Shown: piece by piece, positions 1 through 6,441 of the stretch
How the letters are laid out: the number at the start of each line of letters is the position of its first letter
How positions within the stretch are numbered: position 1 is the stretch's first letter
NCBI GenBank assembly: GCA_017621905.1
Contig: JAGASC010000392.1
Coordinates: 1-8,588 of the forward strand
Reading direction: 5' to 3'
Length of the DNA: 8,588 nucleotides
Origin: Roseburia sp.
Lineage (GTDB): Bacteria; Bacillota; Clostridia; Lachnospirales; Lachnospiraceae
The notes under the pieces: model-generated
What the model was told of the DNA's origin: nothing
Databases searched by the model: none
The model's input: only the letters and a program-made list of their open reading frames with translations
Position numbers and translations under genes: made by a program

Positions 1-1
1 A

Positions 2-97
2 AAAGATATCACCCGTGAATTTACCATGCCCGATGGCAGGCGGTTTTTGGCAGATATTCCTGATCTGGCTATCAGGGAATACAAATTTTCGTTATAG
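2..97 (+). CDS. C-terminal end of an unidentified upstream protein (partial)
   Basis: An open frame enters from the left edge and ends at TAG (95-97), giving 31 residues that include MPDGRRFLADIPDLAIREYK. The mix of charged and hydrophobic residues and the unbiased codon use look like real coding sequence, and the AT-rich promoter region begins immediately after the stop. The fragment is too short to assign to a family. It ends about 240 bp before the transport operon, which has its own promoters, so it need not belong to the same transcript. No terminator hairpin is visible after the stop. Confidence is limited by the length. Confidence 0.5.
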   Translation, partial: KDITREFTMPDGRRFLADIPDLAIREYKFSL

Positions 98-107
98 GAT
101 TTTACAA
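89..107. promoter_or_regulatory. Weak upstream copy of the operator motif (candidate)
   Basis: TCGTTATAGGATTTTACAA matches the 212-230 palindrome at 14 of 19 positions. The right half (ATTTTACAA) is identical to the right half of the 7626-7644 site. The left half overlaps the last codons of the upstream gene and is poorly conserved. Its centre lies 123 bp upstream of the main operator, a distance that would allow DNA looping, but this region is AT-rich and a chance match is quite possible. Confidence 0.22.
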
Positions 108-133
108 TTTATTTACGGGAAATATACGTTTCT

Positions 134-162
134 TTGACATGAATATAAAATACCTTTATAAA
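134..162 (+). promoter_or_regulatory. Sigma-A promoter, distal (P1)
   Basis: A perfect -35 box TTGACA (134-139) is followed after 17 bp by TATAAA (157-162), one base off the consensus -10. The predicted start of transcription is near 169. It would make a longer leader than P2 for the transport operon and would transcribe through P2 and the operator. No operator copy sits at its start site. Confidence 0.55.
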
Positions 163-177
163 ATATTTCTTAATGCG

Positions 178-206
178 TTGACAAATGCGTTAAAATATGG
201 TATTTT
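178..206 (+). promoter_or_regulatory. Sigma-A promoter with extended -10 (P2), probable main operon promoter
   Basis: A perfect -35 TTGACA (178-183), a 17-bp spacer and -10 TATTTT (201-206) form this promoter. The bases TGG directly before the -10 supply a TGn extended -10 element (198-200), which can offset the imperfect hexamer. The predicted start of transcription is near 213, inside the palindrome at 212-230, so a bound repressor would block initiation. The resulting 5' leader is about 120 nt. Confidence 0.65.
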
Positions 207-211
207 ATGTT

Positions 212-230
212 TTGTAAAAGCCTTTTACAA
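212..230. promoter_or_regulatory. Operator: perfect 19-bp palindrome at the transport operon promoter
   Basis: TTGTAAAAG, a single C, then CTTTTACAA form a perfect 9-1-9 inverted repeat. It begins 6 bp after the -10 box of P2 and covers the expected transcription start, the usual place for a repressor operator. Related copies sit upstream of the secreted protein gene (17 of 19) and at the ROK regulator promoter (14 of 19). The ROK protein encoded in the same locus is the obvious candidate ligand. That pairing is inferred from context, not shown. Confidence 0.72.
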
Positions 231-317
231 CTAAAATACAGAGTGTTGGGGACGGATAATGGAGGGAGGAACTGCAATATCGGCTGCCAATCACAAAAGG
301 ATCAATTTTTTAAATTC

Positions 318-324
318 AAGGAGG
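318..324 (+). promoter_or_regulatory. Ribosome binding site that sets the start of the binding-protein gene
   Basis: AAGGAGG is an almost perfect Shine-Dalgarno sequence. It ends one base before an ATG at 326, too close for initiation, and 10 bases before the in-frame ATG at 335. The start at 335 also begins a textbook lipoprotein signal peptide (MKIKKLLALL), so 335 is preferred. Confidence 0.75.
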
Positions 325-334
325 AATGATTCGT

Positions 335-1681
335 ATGAAGATCAAAAAATTACTTGCATTATTAATGTCACTGACAATGGTAATCAGTGTGACAGCATGT
401 GGAGACAGCACTGATACTCAATCAGATGACAAGTCGAATGACAAAAACACTGTTTCAGAAGCTGATGCGGATACCGCGGACGATGCGGATACTGCTCAGG
501 AAGAGGAAAAAGAACCGGTAACACTTACTGTTACAACATGGCGTGAAGTGGATTCCGCATATTACGAAGAAATCATTAATCGTTTCCAGGAAGCGTACGA
601 CTGGATTACAGTAGATATGGTATTTAATTCTGATGAATCCTCTTACAACACGAATCTGCAGGCAGATATTGGAAGCGGAACTGCACCGGACGTATTTGAC
701 TTACATACCAACAGTACAATGCGGACCTATGCGCAGGAGGGTGTTATTCTTTCCCAGCAGGATATGGAATATATGGAGAATTACTCCGATGCTGCGAAAG
801 TGATCTGTACCTTTGACGGTGAAAATTATGCATATATCAATGGCTACAATTATTTCGGTTTCCTGTACAATATTGATATTTTTGAGGAGGTTGGTGTTGA
901 GATTCCTACTACTCCGGACGAAATGGTAGATGTTGTCAATAAGCTGAAAGAAGCAGGCTACGGCGGTGCGGTGTATGCCGGAAGTGCATATGGATATAAT
1001 ATGGTAAGATACTTTGCTCCAGTCATTGCTATGGGAGCTGAGAATTTTGCGAACATGATGATGGGTCTTGATGATGGCTCTATTGTGGATTTCAGAGAAA
1101 TCGAGGGTCTGAAGGAAGGTATAGAAGCAGTTGAGTTATATACACAGGAGAATATCTGGTATGATGCATATGCTGATATCGGATATGAAGCTGGTATTTC
1201 CCTGTTTGCATCAGGTCAGTCAGCAATTCTTTATACCGGAACTTATCTTTATGGTGAGAAGGCAACCAGCTTCCCGGATGTAAACGCAGGCTTCTTCCCG
1301 ATACCTACGTATGCTGAAAATGGTGTAACTTATGCAGAGTCGGCACAGGCTACCTGTATTAATGCCGCTTCTGAAAATATTGAGGCAGCTAAATTGTGGG
1401 TAAACTTCCTTGCAAGTGCTGAGATCTCTGAATATTACTGCACGAATGCAAAAATGATGAGCCCCATCGAGGGCGTTGAACCTCAGTTTGAAGAGGCAGA
1501 AATGTTGCTTGCATCCTCTACCGGTTATGAACTTCTGCCGGTACTCGTTTATGAAAATGAAGATTACTGGATGACAAACTGGAAAGATATGTTAAAAGCA
1601 ATTATGTGGAATGGAGAGGATTTTGAGACTCTGGCAGCTGATATGGTTGCGTTTTTGGAAGACCTTGATCTTGCAAAATAA
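335..1681 (+). CDS. Sugar ABC transporter solute-binding lipoprotein (family 1, CUT1)
   Basis: This is the extracellular, membrane-anchored sugar-binding protein of an ABC importer. It delivers an oligosaccharide, here probably a mannose-containing one, to the two permeases encoded next. From the ATG at 335 it has 448 residues. Residues 1-22 are a lipoprotein signal peptide: MKIKK, a hydrophobic core, then the lipobox VTAC with Cys22 as the lipidated residue. An acidic, Thr/Ala/Asp-rich linker (about 23-62) tethers the binding domain. The fold begins at VTLTVTTW, and GTAPDVFDLH is the pattern typical of family 1 (MalE-like) binding proteins. The length is normal for the family. It is first in the operon, under P1/P2 and the 212-230 operator, and is followed by a strong hairpin that may keep its mRNA level above that of the permeases. 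The family call is firm. The ligand is inferred only from the GH38 neighbour. Confidence 0.92.
   Translation: MKIKKLLALLMSLTMVISVTACGDSTDTQSDDKSNDKNTVSEADADTADDADTAQEEEKEPVTLTVTTWREVDSAYYEEIINRFQEAYDWITVDMVFNSDESSYNTNLQADIGSGTAPDVFDLHTNSTMRTYAQEGVILSQQDMEYMENYSDAAKVICTFDGENYAYINGYNYFGFLYNIDIFEEVGVEIPTTPDEMVDVVNKLKEAGYGGAVYAGSAYGYNMVRYFAPVIAMGAENFANMMMGLDDGSIVDFREIEGLKEGIEAVELYTQENIWYDAYADIGYEAGISLFASGQSAILYTGTYLYGEKATSFPDVNAGFFPIPTYAENGVTYAESAQATCINAASENIEAAKLWVNFLASAEISEYYCTNAKMMSPIEGVEPQFEEAEMLLASSTGYELLPVLVYENEDYWMTNWKDMLKAIMWNGEDFETLAADMVAFLEDLDLAK
464..499 (+). repeat. Tandem 18-bp repeat in the lipoprotein linker
   Basis: Two adjacent 18-bp units (464-481 and 482-499) share 14 of 18 bases, including an identical GATGCGGATAC at the start of each. 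They encode DADTAD and DADTAQ (residues 44-55) in the acidic linker between lipid anchor and binding domain. This looks like a small in-frame duplication that lengthens the tether. A functional role beyond spacing is not evident. Confidence 0.6.
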
Positions 1682-1696
1682 ATTTATATAGTATGC

Positions 1697-1735
1697 TTAC
1701 GATTTATGCCTGTTTTATACAGGCATAAATTGTAA
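1697..1735 (+). promoter_or_regulatory. Intercistronic RNA hairpin after the binding-protein gene
   Basis: ATTTATGCCTG (1702-1712) pairs perfectly with CAGGCATAAAT (1720-1730) around a 7-nt loop. The stem extends by a G-U pair and four more pairs (1697-1701 with 1731-1735), about 16 bp in all. It is not followed by a run of T, so it is not a standard terminator. Hairpins at this place in sugar ABC operons commonly protect the upstream binding-protein message from 3' decay or cause partial termination, so more binding protein than permease is made. It ends just before the AGGAGG (1737-1742) of the next gene, and part of it can pair alternatively with that gene's start codon. Confidence 0.7.
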
Positions 1736-1747
1736 TAGGAGGTAAGC

Positions 1748-2674
1748 ATGTCACAAAAAGTAAACCTGAATAAAATAAAGTTGAAATATAAGAGAAAATA
1801 TAAATACGTCGTGTGGATTCTGCCGAGTCTGTTTGGCCTGCTGCTGCTCAGCGTTTATCCGCGTCTGCAGATATTTCCGATGTCTTTATACAAATGGAGT
1901 CCCGTATCGTCTATAAAGGAATACAAGGGACTGCATTATTACAAAATGATGTTTCAGTACAATATAGACAACACACTTTTGTATGCAAAAAATACGATTA
2001 TGTACATATTTTTCCTGTTTGCGATTCAGACGGTGTTGTCATTTTTGCTGGCGCTTGCATTGCAGAAAAACACGAAGCATAACAGGATTTTCCGTGCATT
2101 TTTCTTCCTGCCGATGGTATTTTCCTCAACGATGATAAGTCTGACCTGGGCATACATGTATGATCCGAATCTTGGAATTATCAATGCTCTGCTTGGAAAG
2201 CTGAGTGTTGACGGTTTTCCGGGATTTAGCTTTTTTCAAAAGAACTGGATGGCTGTTCTTTGTATAGTTATCGTACATATCTGGGCGAATATTGGATATC
2301 CGATTACAATTTTGACATCAGGATTGAATACGATATCGGAAGAAGTGATGGAAGCGTCTAGGATAGATGGAGCGAATGCATGGCAGAGCTTTTGGAAAAT
2401 TACATTTCCACTCATGTTGCCGACAGCCCTTCGTTTGTCCCTGCTGACTGTGAGTACAGGTGCAATGGCATCAGACTATATTGTTATGATAGGAAGCCGT
2501 TCCATGGAAAAGGATTATGATACCTGGGCTGCCGTGCTATATAAGGGTGTTTTGAATAGTACAGATTATGGTTCACTTTGTGCAAAATGTGTCGTAATGT
2601 TTTTTGTTTTGGCTGTTTTTAGTCTGATACAGTATCTTGCATTGCGAAAAGTGGAAAATGCTGTTCTTGGATAG
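1748..2674 (+). CDS. Sugar ABC transporter permease, MalF/UgpA type
   Basis: This is one of the two membrane-spanning subunits that form the import channel in the cytoplasmic membrane. It has 308 residues: a basic N-terminus rich in Lys/Arg/Tyr, a first membrane segment near 21-37, and several later hydrophobic segments (for example about 83-106, 115-135, 168-190 and 281-298). The cytoplasmic coupling loop that docks to the ATPase is clear at about 202-225: EASRIDGANAWQSFWKITFP, the EAA motif of CUT1 permeases with the conserved DGA. The start ATG at 1748 follows AGGAGG (1737-1742) with 5 bases between. The gene lies 66 bp after the binding-protein gene and 11 bp before its partner permease. 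No ATPase gene is present in the window. In many Gram-positive bacteria a shared ATPase of the MsiK type serves several CUT1 importers, and that is inferred here. Confidence 0.93.
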   Translation: MSQKVNLNKIKLKYKRKYKYVVWILPSLFGLLLLSVYPRLQIFPMSLYKWSPVSSIKEYKGLHYYKMMFQYNIDNTLLYAKNTIMYIFFLFAIQTVLSFLLALALQKNTKHNRIFRAFFFLPMVFSSTMISLTWAYMYDPNLGIINALLGKLSVDGFPGFSFFQKNWMAVLCIVIVHIWANIGYPITILTSGLNTISEEVMEASRIDGANAWQSFWKITFPLMLPTALRLSLLTVSTGAMASDYIVMIGSRSMEKDYDTWAAVLYKGVLNSTDYGSLCAKCVVMFFVLAVFSLIQYLALRKVENAVLG

Positions 2675-2685
2675 GGGGAAGTAGA

Positions 2686-3549
2686 ATGAAAAATAACAGG
2701 CAAAAAACAAAAAAGACAAAATTAAAGTCAGGCTGGAAACCACTGAATGTATTATCAAAAATATTGATATATGCGTATGCCCTGATTTTGATTGTGCCGC
2801 TTATGTTTGCGGTCATTACTTCCTTTAAAACGGCGGAGGAGCGGGTGGTAGATCCCATCGGATTGCCGGAAAGCCTACAGTGGAGCAACTATGTAATTGC
2901 GTGGCAGGAAGGAAGTCTGTTGCGGGCGACCATCAACAGTCTGATCATATCAGGCGGGGGAATCATTCTGCTGATGCTGAATGTTATTTTGGTCTCTTAT
3001 TGTCTGAATCGTATCAGAGATACAAAAATAGGTACGGCTTTGTATATGTTGATCCTGTGTACCATGTTTATACCAAGTGTTGGCAGTGTTACGACGGTTA
3101 TGCTGCGCCGACAGCTTGGATTATACAATAATTATATTGGTGAGATTCTCTGCAGTGCGGTAGGAATTACCTTCGGCGTGTTCATTGTCAGTGGCTTCCT
3201 TCGGACAATTCCCAGGGATTTAGAGGAAGCCGCCATGATAGATGGAGCTCGTGACGGACAGATTATGTTCCGGGTACTGGTGCCGGTCATCAAACCTGCA
3301 TTGGTGACAGTAGGTATCTTTTCCTTTACCGGCATTTGGAATGCCTGCCTGGGACCAATGCTGACGCTCCGTGACGAGAAATTGTTTACAATACCAATGG
3401 CTTTGCTGTTGAATTTTACCGGTCAGTTTACCGTAGAATATGAGAAGATGTTTGCGGGTGTTATTATGACCTCCATTCCGATTGTTATCATATATCTCAA
3501 ATGTCAGAAAAGCTTTACTTCTGCACTGACTGGCAGCGTGAAAGGGTGA
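2686..3549 (+). CDS. Sugar ABC transporter permease, MalG/UgpE type
   Basis: This second channel subunit of the importer pairs with the product of the preceding gene. It has 287 residues: a Lys-rich cytoplasmic N-terminus (about 1-24), a first membrane segment near 25-46, and further segments near 85-105, 117-138, 153-172, 202-218 and 257-271. The EAA loop reads EEAAMIDGARDGQIMFRVLVP (180-200), a canonical CUT1 motif with EAA and DGA both intact. The C-terminus (QKSFTSALTGSVKG) follows the Q-x-x-F...G-x-x-KG ending typical of MalG-type permeases. A G-rich ribosome binding site (AGGGGG, 2673-2678) overlaps the stop of the first permease gene, so the two are likely coupled in translation. The next gene begins 9 bp after the stop. 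Confidence 0.93.
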   Translation: MKNNRQKTKKTKLKSGWKPLNVLSKILIYAYALILIVPLMFAVITSFKTAEERVVDPIGLPESLQWSNYVIAWQEGSLLRATINSLIISGGGIILLMLNVILVSYCLNRIRDTKIGTALYMLILCTMFIPSVGSVTTVMLRRQLGLYNNYIGEILCSAVGITFGVFIVSGFLRTIPRDLEEAAMIDGARDGQIMFRVLVPVIKPALVTVGIFSFTGIWNACLGPMLTLRDEKLFTIPMALLLNFTGQFTVEYEKMFAGVIMTSIPIVIIYLKCQKSFTSALTGSVKG

Positions 3550-3558
3550 TGGAGAGTT

Positions 3559-6288
3559 ATGAAACATTATTGTGTGATTTCCCATACGCATTGGGATAGA
3601 GAGTGGTATCAGACACAGGAACAGTTCCGTCTGCGTCTGATTGACTTAATCGATCATTTGCTGGAGATATTGGATAAGAATCCGGATTACATCTTTCATA
3701 TGGATGCACAGACCATTGTGCTGGAGGATTATTGGGAGATAAAGCCGGAGAAGAAAGAATTGTGCTGCCAATATATCCGGGAAGGCCGGCTTCTGATTGG
3801 ACCCTGGTATGTGCAGAATGATTTCTTCCTTACCAGCGGAGAAGCAACGGTCAGAAATCTTTTATTGGGAATTCATCAGGCAACGGAGCTGGGACGCTGT
3901 GGAAAAACCGGATATGCACCGGATCAGTTTGGCCTGATTTCCCAGCTGCCCCAGATACTTCGCGGCTTCGGAATGGATAATTGCGTGTTTGGGCGGGGTT
4001 ACACGAATGCTTACATAGAGGAGGACGGCACTTTAGCAACAAAAGCCAAACCTTCTGAATTTATATGGAAGAGCCCGGATGGATCCGGGGTACTGGCAAT
4101 TTGTATGAGCTACTGGTATAACAACGCGCAGCGCTTCTCGGCAGACATAGAACGTGCGCTCCGGCTGGTGGAGCACACAAAGGAATCCTTTGAGGGGGTG
4201 GCGACTACTCCCTATTTATTGCTGATGAATGGCGTGGATCATCTGGAACCCCAGGAAGATTTATTCCCGATTCTGGAAGTAATACAAAAAAGGCTTCCGG
4301 AAGATGAGAAGATATATCAGACCAGCCTGGAGCATTATACGGAATTGATCCGGGAGACCAGCCTTAAGGATGGCGTCATGGAATGTACCGGCGAATTGAA
4401 GCAGGGAATGAATGTCCAGGTATTAAAAGATACGGCCTCATCCCGTATTTACCTGAAAATAAAAAATGCAGAATTACAGAATCTGCTGGAGCATCGTCTC
4501 GAACCTTTGTATACCATGCTGGAGTTAAGCGGGATGGAAGGAGTATATCCGGCGGAGCAGCTGGATTATCTCTGGAAAATGTTGATTCGCAATCATGCCC
4601 ATGACAGCATATGTGGATGCAGCAAGGATGCTGTTCATCGTCATATGGAGGATCGGTTTGCAGCAATTGAAGAAATGGGTTTGGAATTACAGAGGCGTGG
4701 AATGGCGCAGCTGGCAGCTCACGTAAGAGGCGGACTGGAGGAACAGGACTATCTGATTATGGTATTCAATGGATTGGAACGCTCTCGAAGTGAGACAGTG
4801 GAGGTAACGGTAGATATTATTGCTTCTGACAATCCATCGGGACTAAGAATTACTTCTCCGGATGGAAAGAACGTTCCTTTTACAGTATTGGATCACTGCA
4901 GAATCAATAAAGCAGTGTTTTCTCCCATTAATTTGCCGGGCTTTTTGGAAACAGAACGTTACCATATCCGTATGCTGGCTGAGGATATTCCGGCATTTGG
5001 TTACGCGGCCTATCGGGTTACCACCGGGGAAAAGACAAAAGAAACAGAAAAAGACAGTAGGCCTGTATACATGGAAGGGCAGAATTACAGTCTGGAAAAC
5101 CGGTTTTTGAAAGCAGTTATTTCTCCTTCCGGCAGAGTGAGTTTGCTGCATAAAGAAAGTGGGCATTGGTATGATGATTGCCTGACGGTAGAGGATGTGG
5201 CAGATATTGGGGACTCCTATATCTTTATGCCGGCACCGGAGGATGCGCCGATTAAGCTGGCCGATTTTACACCTGAGATTTCCATCCAGGAAGCGGATGC
5301 TTTTATGGGAAAACTGCGATTGCACTATGAGCTGGTACTTCCGGCATATTACGACAGGAAAAATCAGAGAAGAAGCGAAGAGAAAGTGACAATACCTCTG
5401 GATATACTTGTCAGTCTTGGAATAACAGACAAACGTCTGAATGTCAGCTTCCGACTGCAGAACCACGCAAAGGATCATCGGATGCGTGTGCTGATCCGCA
5501 GTGGCAGGGACAGCAGCGTGACAGTTGCATCGTCTCCCTATGATCTTGTATCCCGTGACAAATGGTCAATTGATAAACGGATCTGTAATGAGACGGAACA
5601 CAATTCCGGAATGGTAAGCATATGCAGCGGAGAGATTGGATTATCCGTAATAAACAGAGGAATTTACAGCTATGAGAATCTGCAAAGTGAGCAGGGAACC
5701 TTAGCCTTTACGATTGTCAGATCTACCGGACGTATTAATCTGGAAGGAAAAGGTGCGCCGGAAGATGACTCATGGGCAGCTCCGGAGAATCAGTGCCTGC
5801 GCAGCATCCAATGTGATTTGGCAGTGCTGCCGCAATGCGGGGAGGATGTTGCCGTGGAAGCAGAGTTTGCTGCGAAAGAGTTCCAGAATCCGCTTTTGGT
5901 GCAGTGCGAGCCGGTAGATACCCGCAAATTCTTAGGAGGTCGTCCGGCGGTGCAGGATACCGGTATTGCAGAACTATTTTACCGGAAGACACCTTACCCG
6001 GAATGCAGTCTGGAACGGGTTGGATGGGAACTTACATTAGATGGAATTGGCTTACAGGTAACCGCCTTGAAAAAGGCCTATGACCGGGATGGTTACATTC
6101 TTCGTTTTTACAATGCCAAGGAAGAGGCGACAGAAGCTGTTTTGAATTTGGGCAGGCTGCCTGTTGTAAAAGTGTGGAAAACAAATCTGAGGGAAACTGT
6201 GAGAGAAGAACTGAGGATTACAGACCATGCGATTCAGGTTCCTGTAAAAGGAAAGGAAATCGTTACCTTGTTTATGAGGACGAACTAG
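3559..6288 (+). CDS. GH38 family alpha-mannosidase, cytoplasmic
   Basis: This is a retaining, metal-dependent alpha-mannosidase that probably hydrolyses the mannoside brought in by the importer. It has 909 residues, close to bacterial GH38 enzymes such as E. coli MngB, and no signal peptide, so it should act in the cytoplasm. The N-terminal catalytic domain opens with SHTHWDREW, where His11 and Asp13 match the metal-binding HxD of the family. Asp122 in YAPDQFG matches the catalytic nucleophile, which also binds the metal. The fourth metal ligand is expected at His348 in NHAHDSICGCS. MNGVDHLEPQ (223-232) is another conserved active-site stretch. Residues from about 380 onward form the beta-rich C-terminal half, including NRFLKAVISPSGRVSLL and GDSYIFMPAPED. 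The gene follows the permease by 9 bp with GGAGAG (3551-3556) before its ATG. GH38 members act on N-glycan fragments, manno-oligosaccharides or mannosylglycerate; the sequence alone does not say which. No PTS genes are present, which argues against a phospho-mannosylglycerate role. Confidence 0.94.
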   Translation: MKHYCVISHTHWDREWYQTQEQFRLRLIDLIDHLLEILDKNPDYIFHMDAQTIVLEDYWEIKPEKKELCCQYIREGRLLIGPWYVQNDFFLTSGEATVRNLLLGIHQATELGRCGKTGYAPDQFGLISQLPQILRGFGMDNCVFGRGYTNAYIEEDGTLATKAKPSEFIWKSPDGSGVLAICMSYWYNNAQRFSADIERALRLVEHTKESFEGVATTPYLLLMNGVDHLEPQEDLFPILEVIQKRLPEDEKIYQTSLEHYTELIRETSLKDGVMECTGELKQGMNVQVLKDTASSRIYLKIKNAELQNLLEHRLEPLYTMLELSGMEGVYPAEQLDYLWKMLIRNHAHDSICGCSKDAVHRHMEDRFAAIEEMGLELQRRGMAQLAAHVRGGLEEQDYLIMVFNGLERSRSETVEVTVDIIASDNPSGLRITSPDGKNVPFTVLDHCRINKAVFSPINLPGFLETERYHIRMLAEDIPAFGYAAYRVTTGEKTKETEKDSRPVYMEGQNYSLENRFLKAVISPSGRVSLLHKESGHWYDDCLTVEDVADIGDSYIFMPAPEDAPIKLADFTPEISIQEADAFMGKLRLHYELVLPAYYDRKNQRRSEEKVTIPLDILVSLGITDKRLNVSFRLQNHAKDHRMRVLIRSGRDSSVTVASSPYDLVSRDKWSIDKRICNETEHNSGMVSICSGEIGLSVINRGIYSYENLQSEQGTLAFTIVRSTGRINLEGKGAPEDDSWAAPENQCLRSIQCDLAVLPQCGEDVAVEAEFAAKEFQNPLLVQCEPVDTRKFLGGRPAVQDTGIAELFYRKTPYPECSLERVGWELTLDGIGLQVTALKKAYDRDGYILRFYNAKEEATEAVLNLGRLPVVKVWKTNLRETVREELRITDHAIQVPVKGKEIVTLFMRTN

Positions 6289-6365
6289 CGAAAGTATTGT
6301 GGCTCCACAGAGTAATTGCTGCAAATAATTATTTTTGTCTGCTATACACCACATCTGAAAATTGC

Positions 6366-6394
6366 TTGAAAGAGCAAACGCTAGATGATATAAT
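6366..6394 (+). promoter_or_regulatory. Sigma-A promoter of the ROK regulator gene
   Basis: A -35 TTGAAA (6366-6371), a 17-bp spacer and a perfect -10 TATAAT (6389-6394) lie 48-76 bp before the regulator's ATG. Transcription should start near 6401. No terminator is visible between the GH38 stop (6288) and this promoter, so the regulator can probably also be transcribed by read-through from the operon. Confidence 0.68.
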
Positions 6395-6413
6395 TTTTAC
6401 AAACTTTTTACAT
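6395..6413. promoter_or_regulatory. Degenerate operator copy at the regulator's own promoter
   Basis: TTTTACAAACTTTTTACAT matches the 212-230 palindrome at 14 of 19 positions, including the central C and the inner TTTTACA of the right half. It begins directly after the -10 box and spans the predicted transcription start. The same stretch can be read as a direct repeat of TTTTTACA (6394-6401 and 6405-6412), 11 bp apart, one helical turn. Position and similarity suggest autoregulation with weaker binding than at the transport operon. AT-richness leaves room for chance. Confidence 0.45.
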
Positions 6414-6441
6414 AAAATATGCGGCGGATGGGGATGAGAGT

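Noticed and set aside
212..230. Palindrome as a CcpA cre site
   Set aside because: Cre sites are even-length with a central CG; this repeat is odd-length with a central GCC and recurs at other promoters of the locus.
326..334. Alternative start of the binding protein at ATG 326
   Set aside because: It leaves only one base after AAGGAGG, too close for initiation. The ATG at 335 has proper spacing and begins a standard lipoprotein signal peptide.
259..420. Possible leader peptide from ATG 259 (MEGGTAISAANHK...)
   Set aside because: It lacks a convincing ribosome binding site, overlaps the lipoprotein gene out of frame and resembles no known leader peptide.
4843..5478. 211-codon open frame on the minus strand
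   Set aside because: It lies wholly inside the GH38 gene, whose family motifs and strand are clear, and its Cys/His/Ile-rich product looks like a reverse-strand shadow.
6164..6172. Exact operator half-site TTGTAAAAG inside the GH38 gene
   Set aside because: The matching right half is absent (TGGAAAACA) and it lies within coding sequence far from a promoter, so chance is the best explanation.
3559..6288. Naming the mannosidase mngB
   Set aside because: Family motifs support GH38 only. MngB specificity is not visible and the PTS partner MngA is absent.
6289..6365. Terminator between the GH38 gene and the regulator gene
   Set aside because: Only short inverted repeats such as TGTGG/CCACA with a 2-nt loop and an AT palindrome near 6322-6338 are present; none has a stable stem followed by a T-run.
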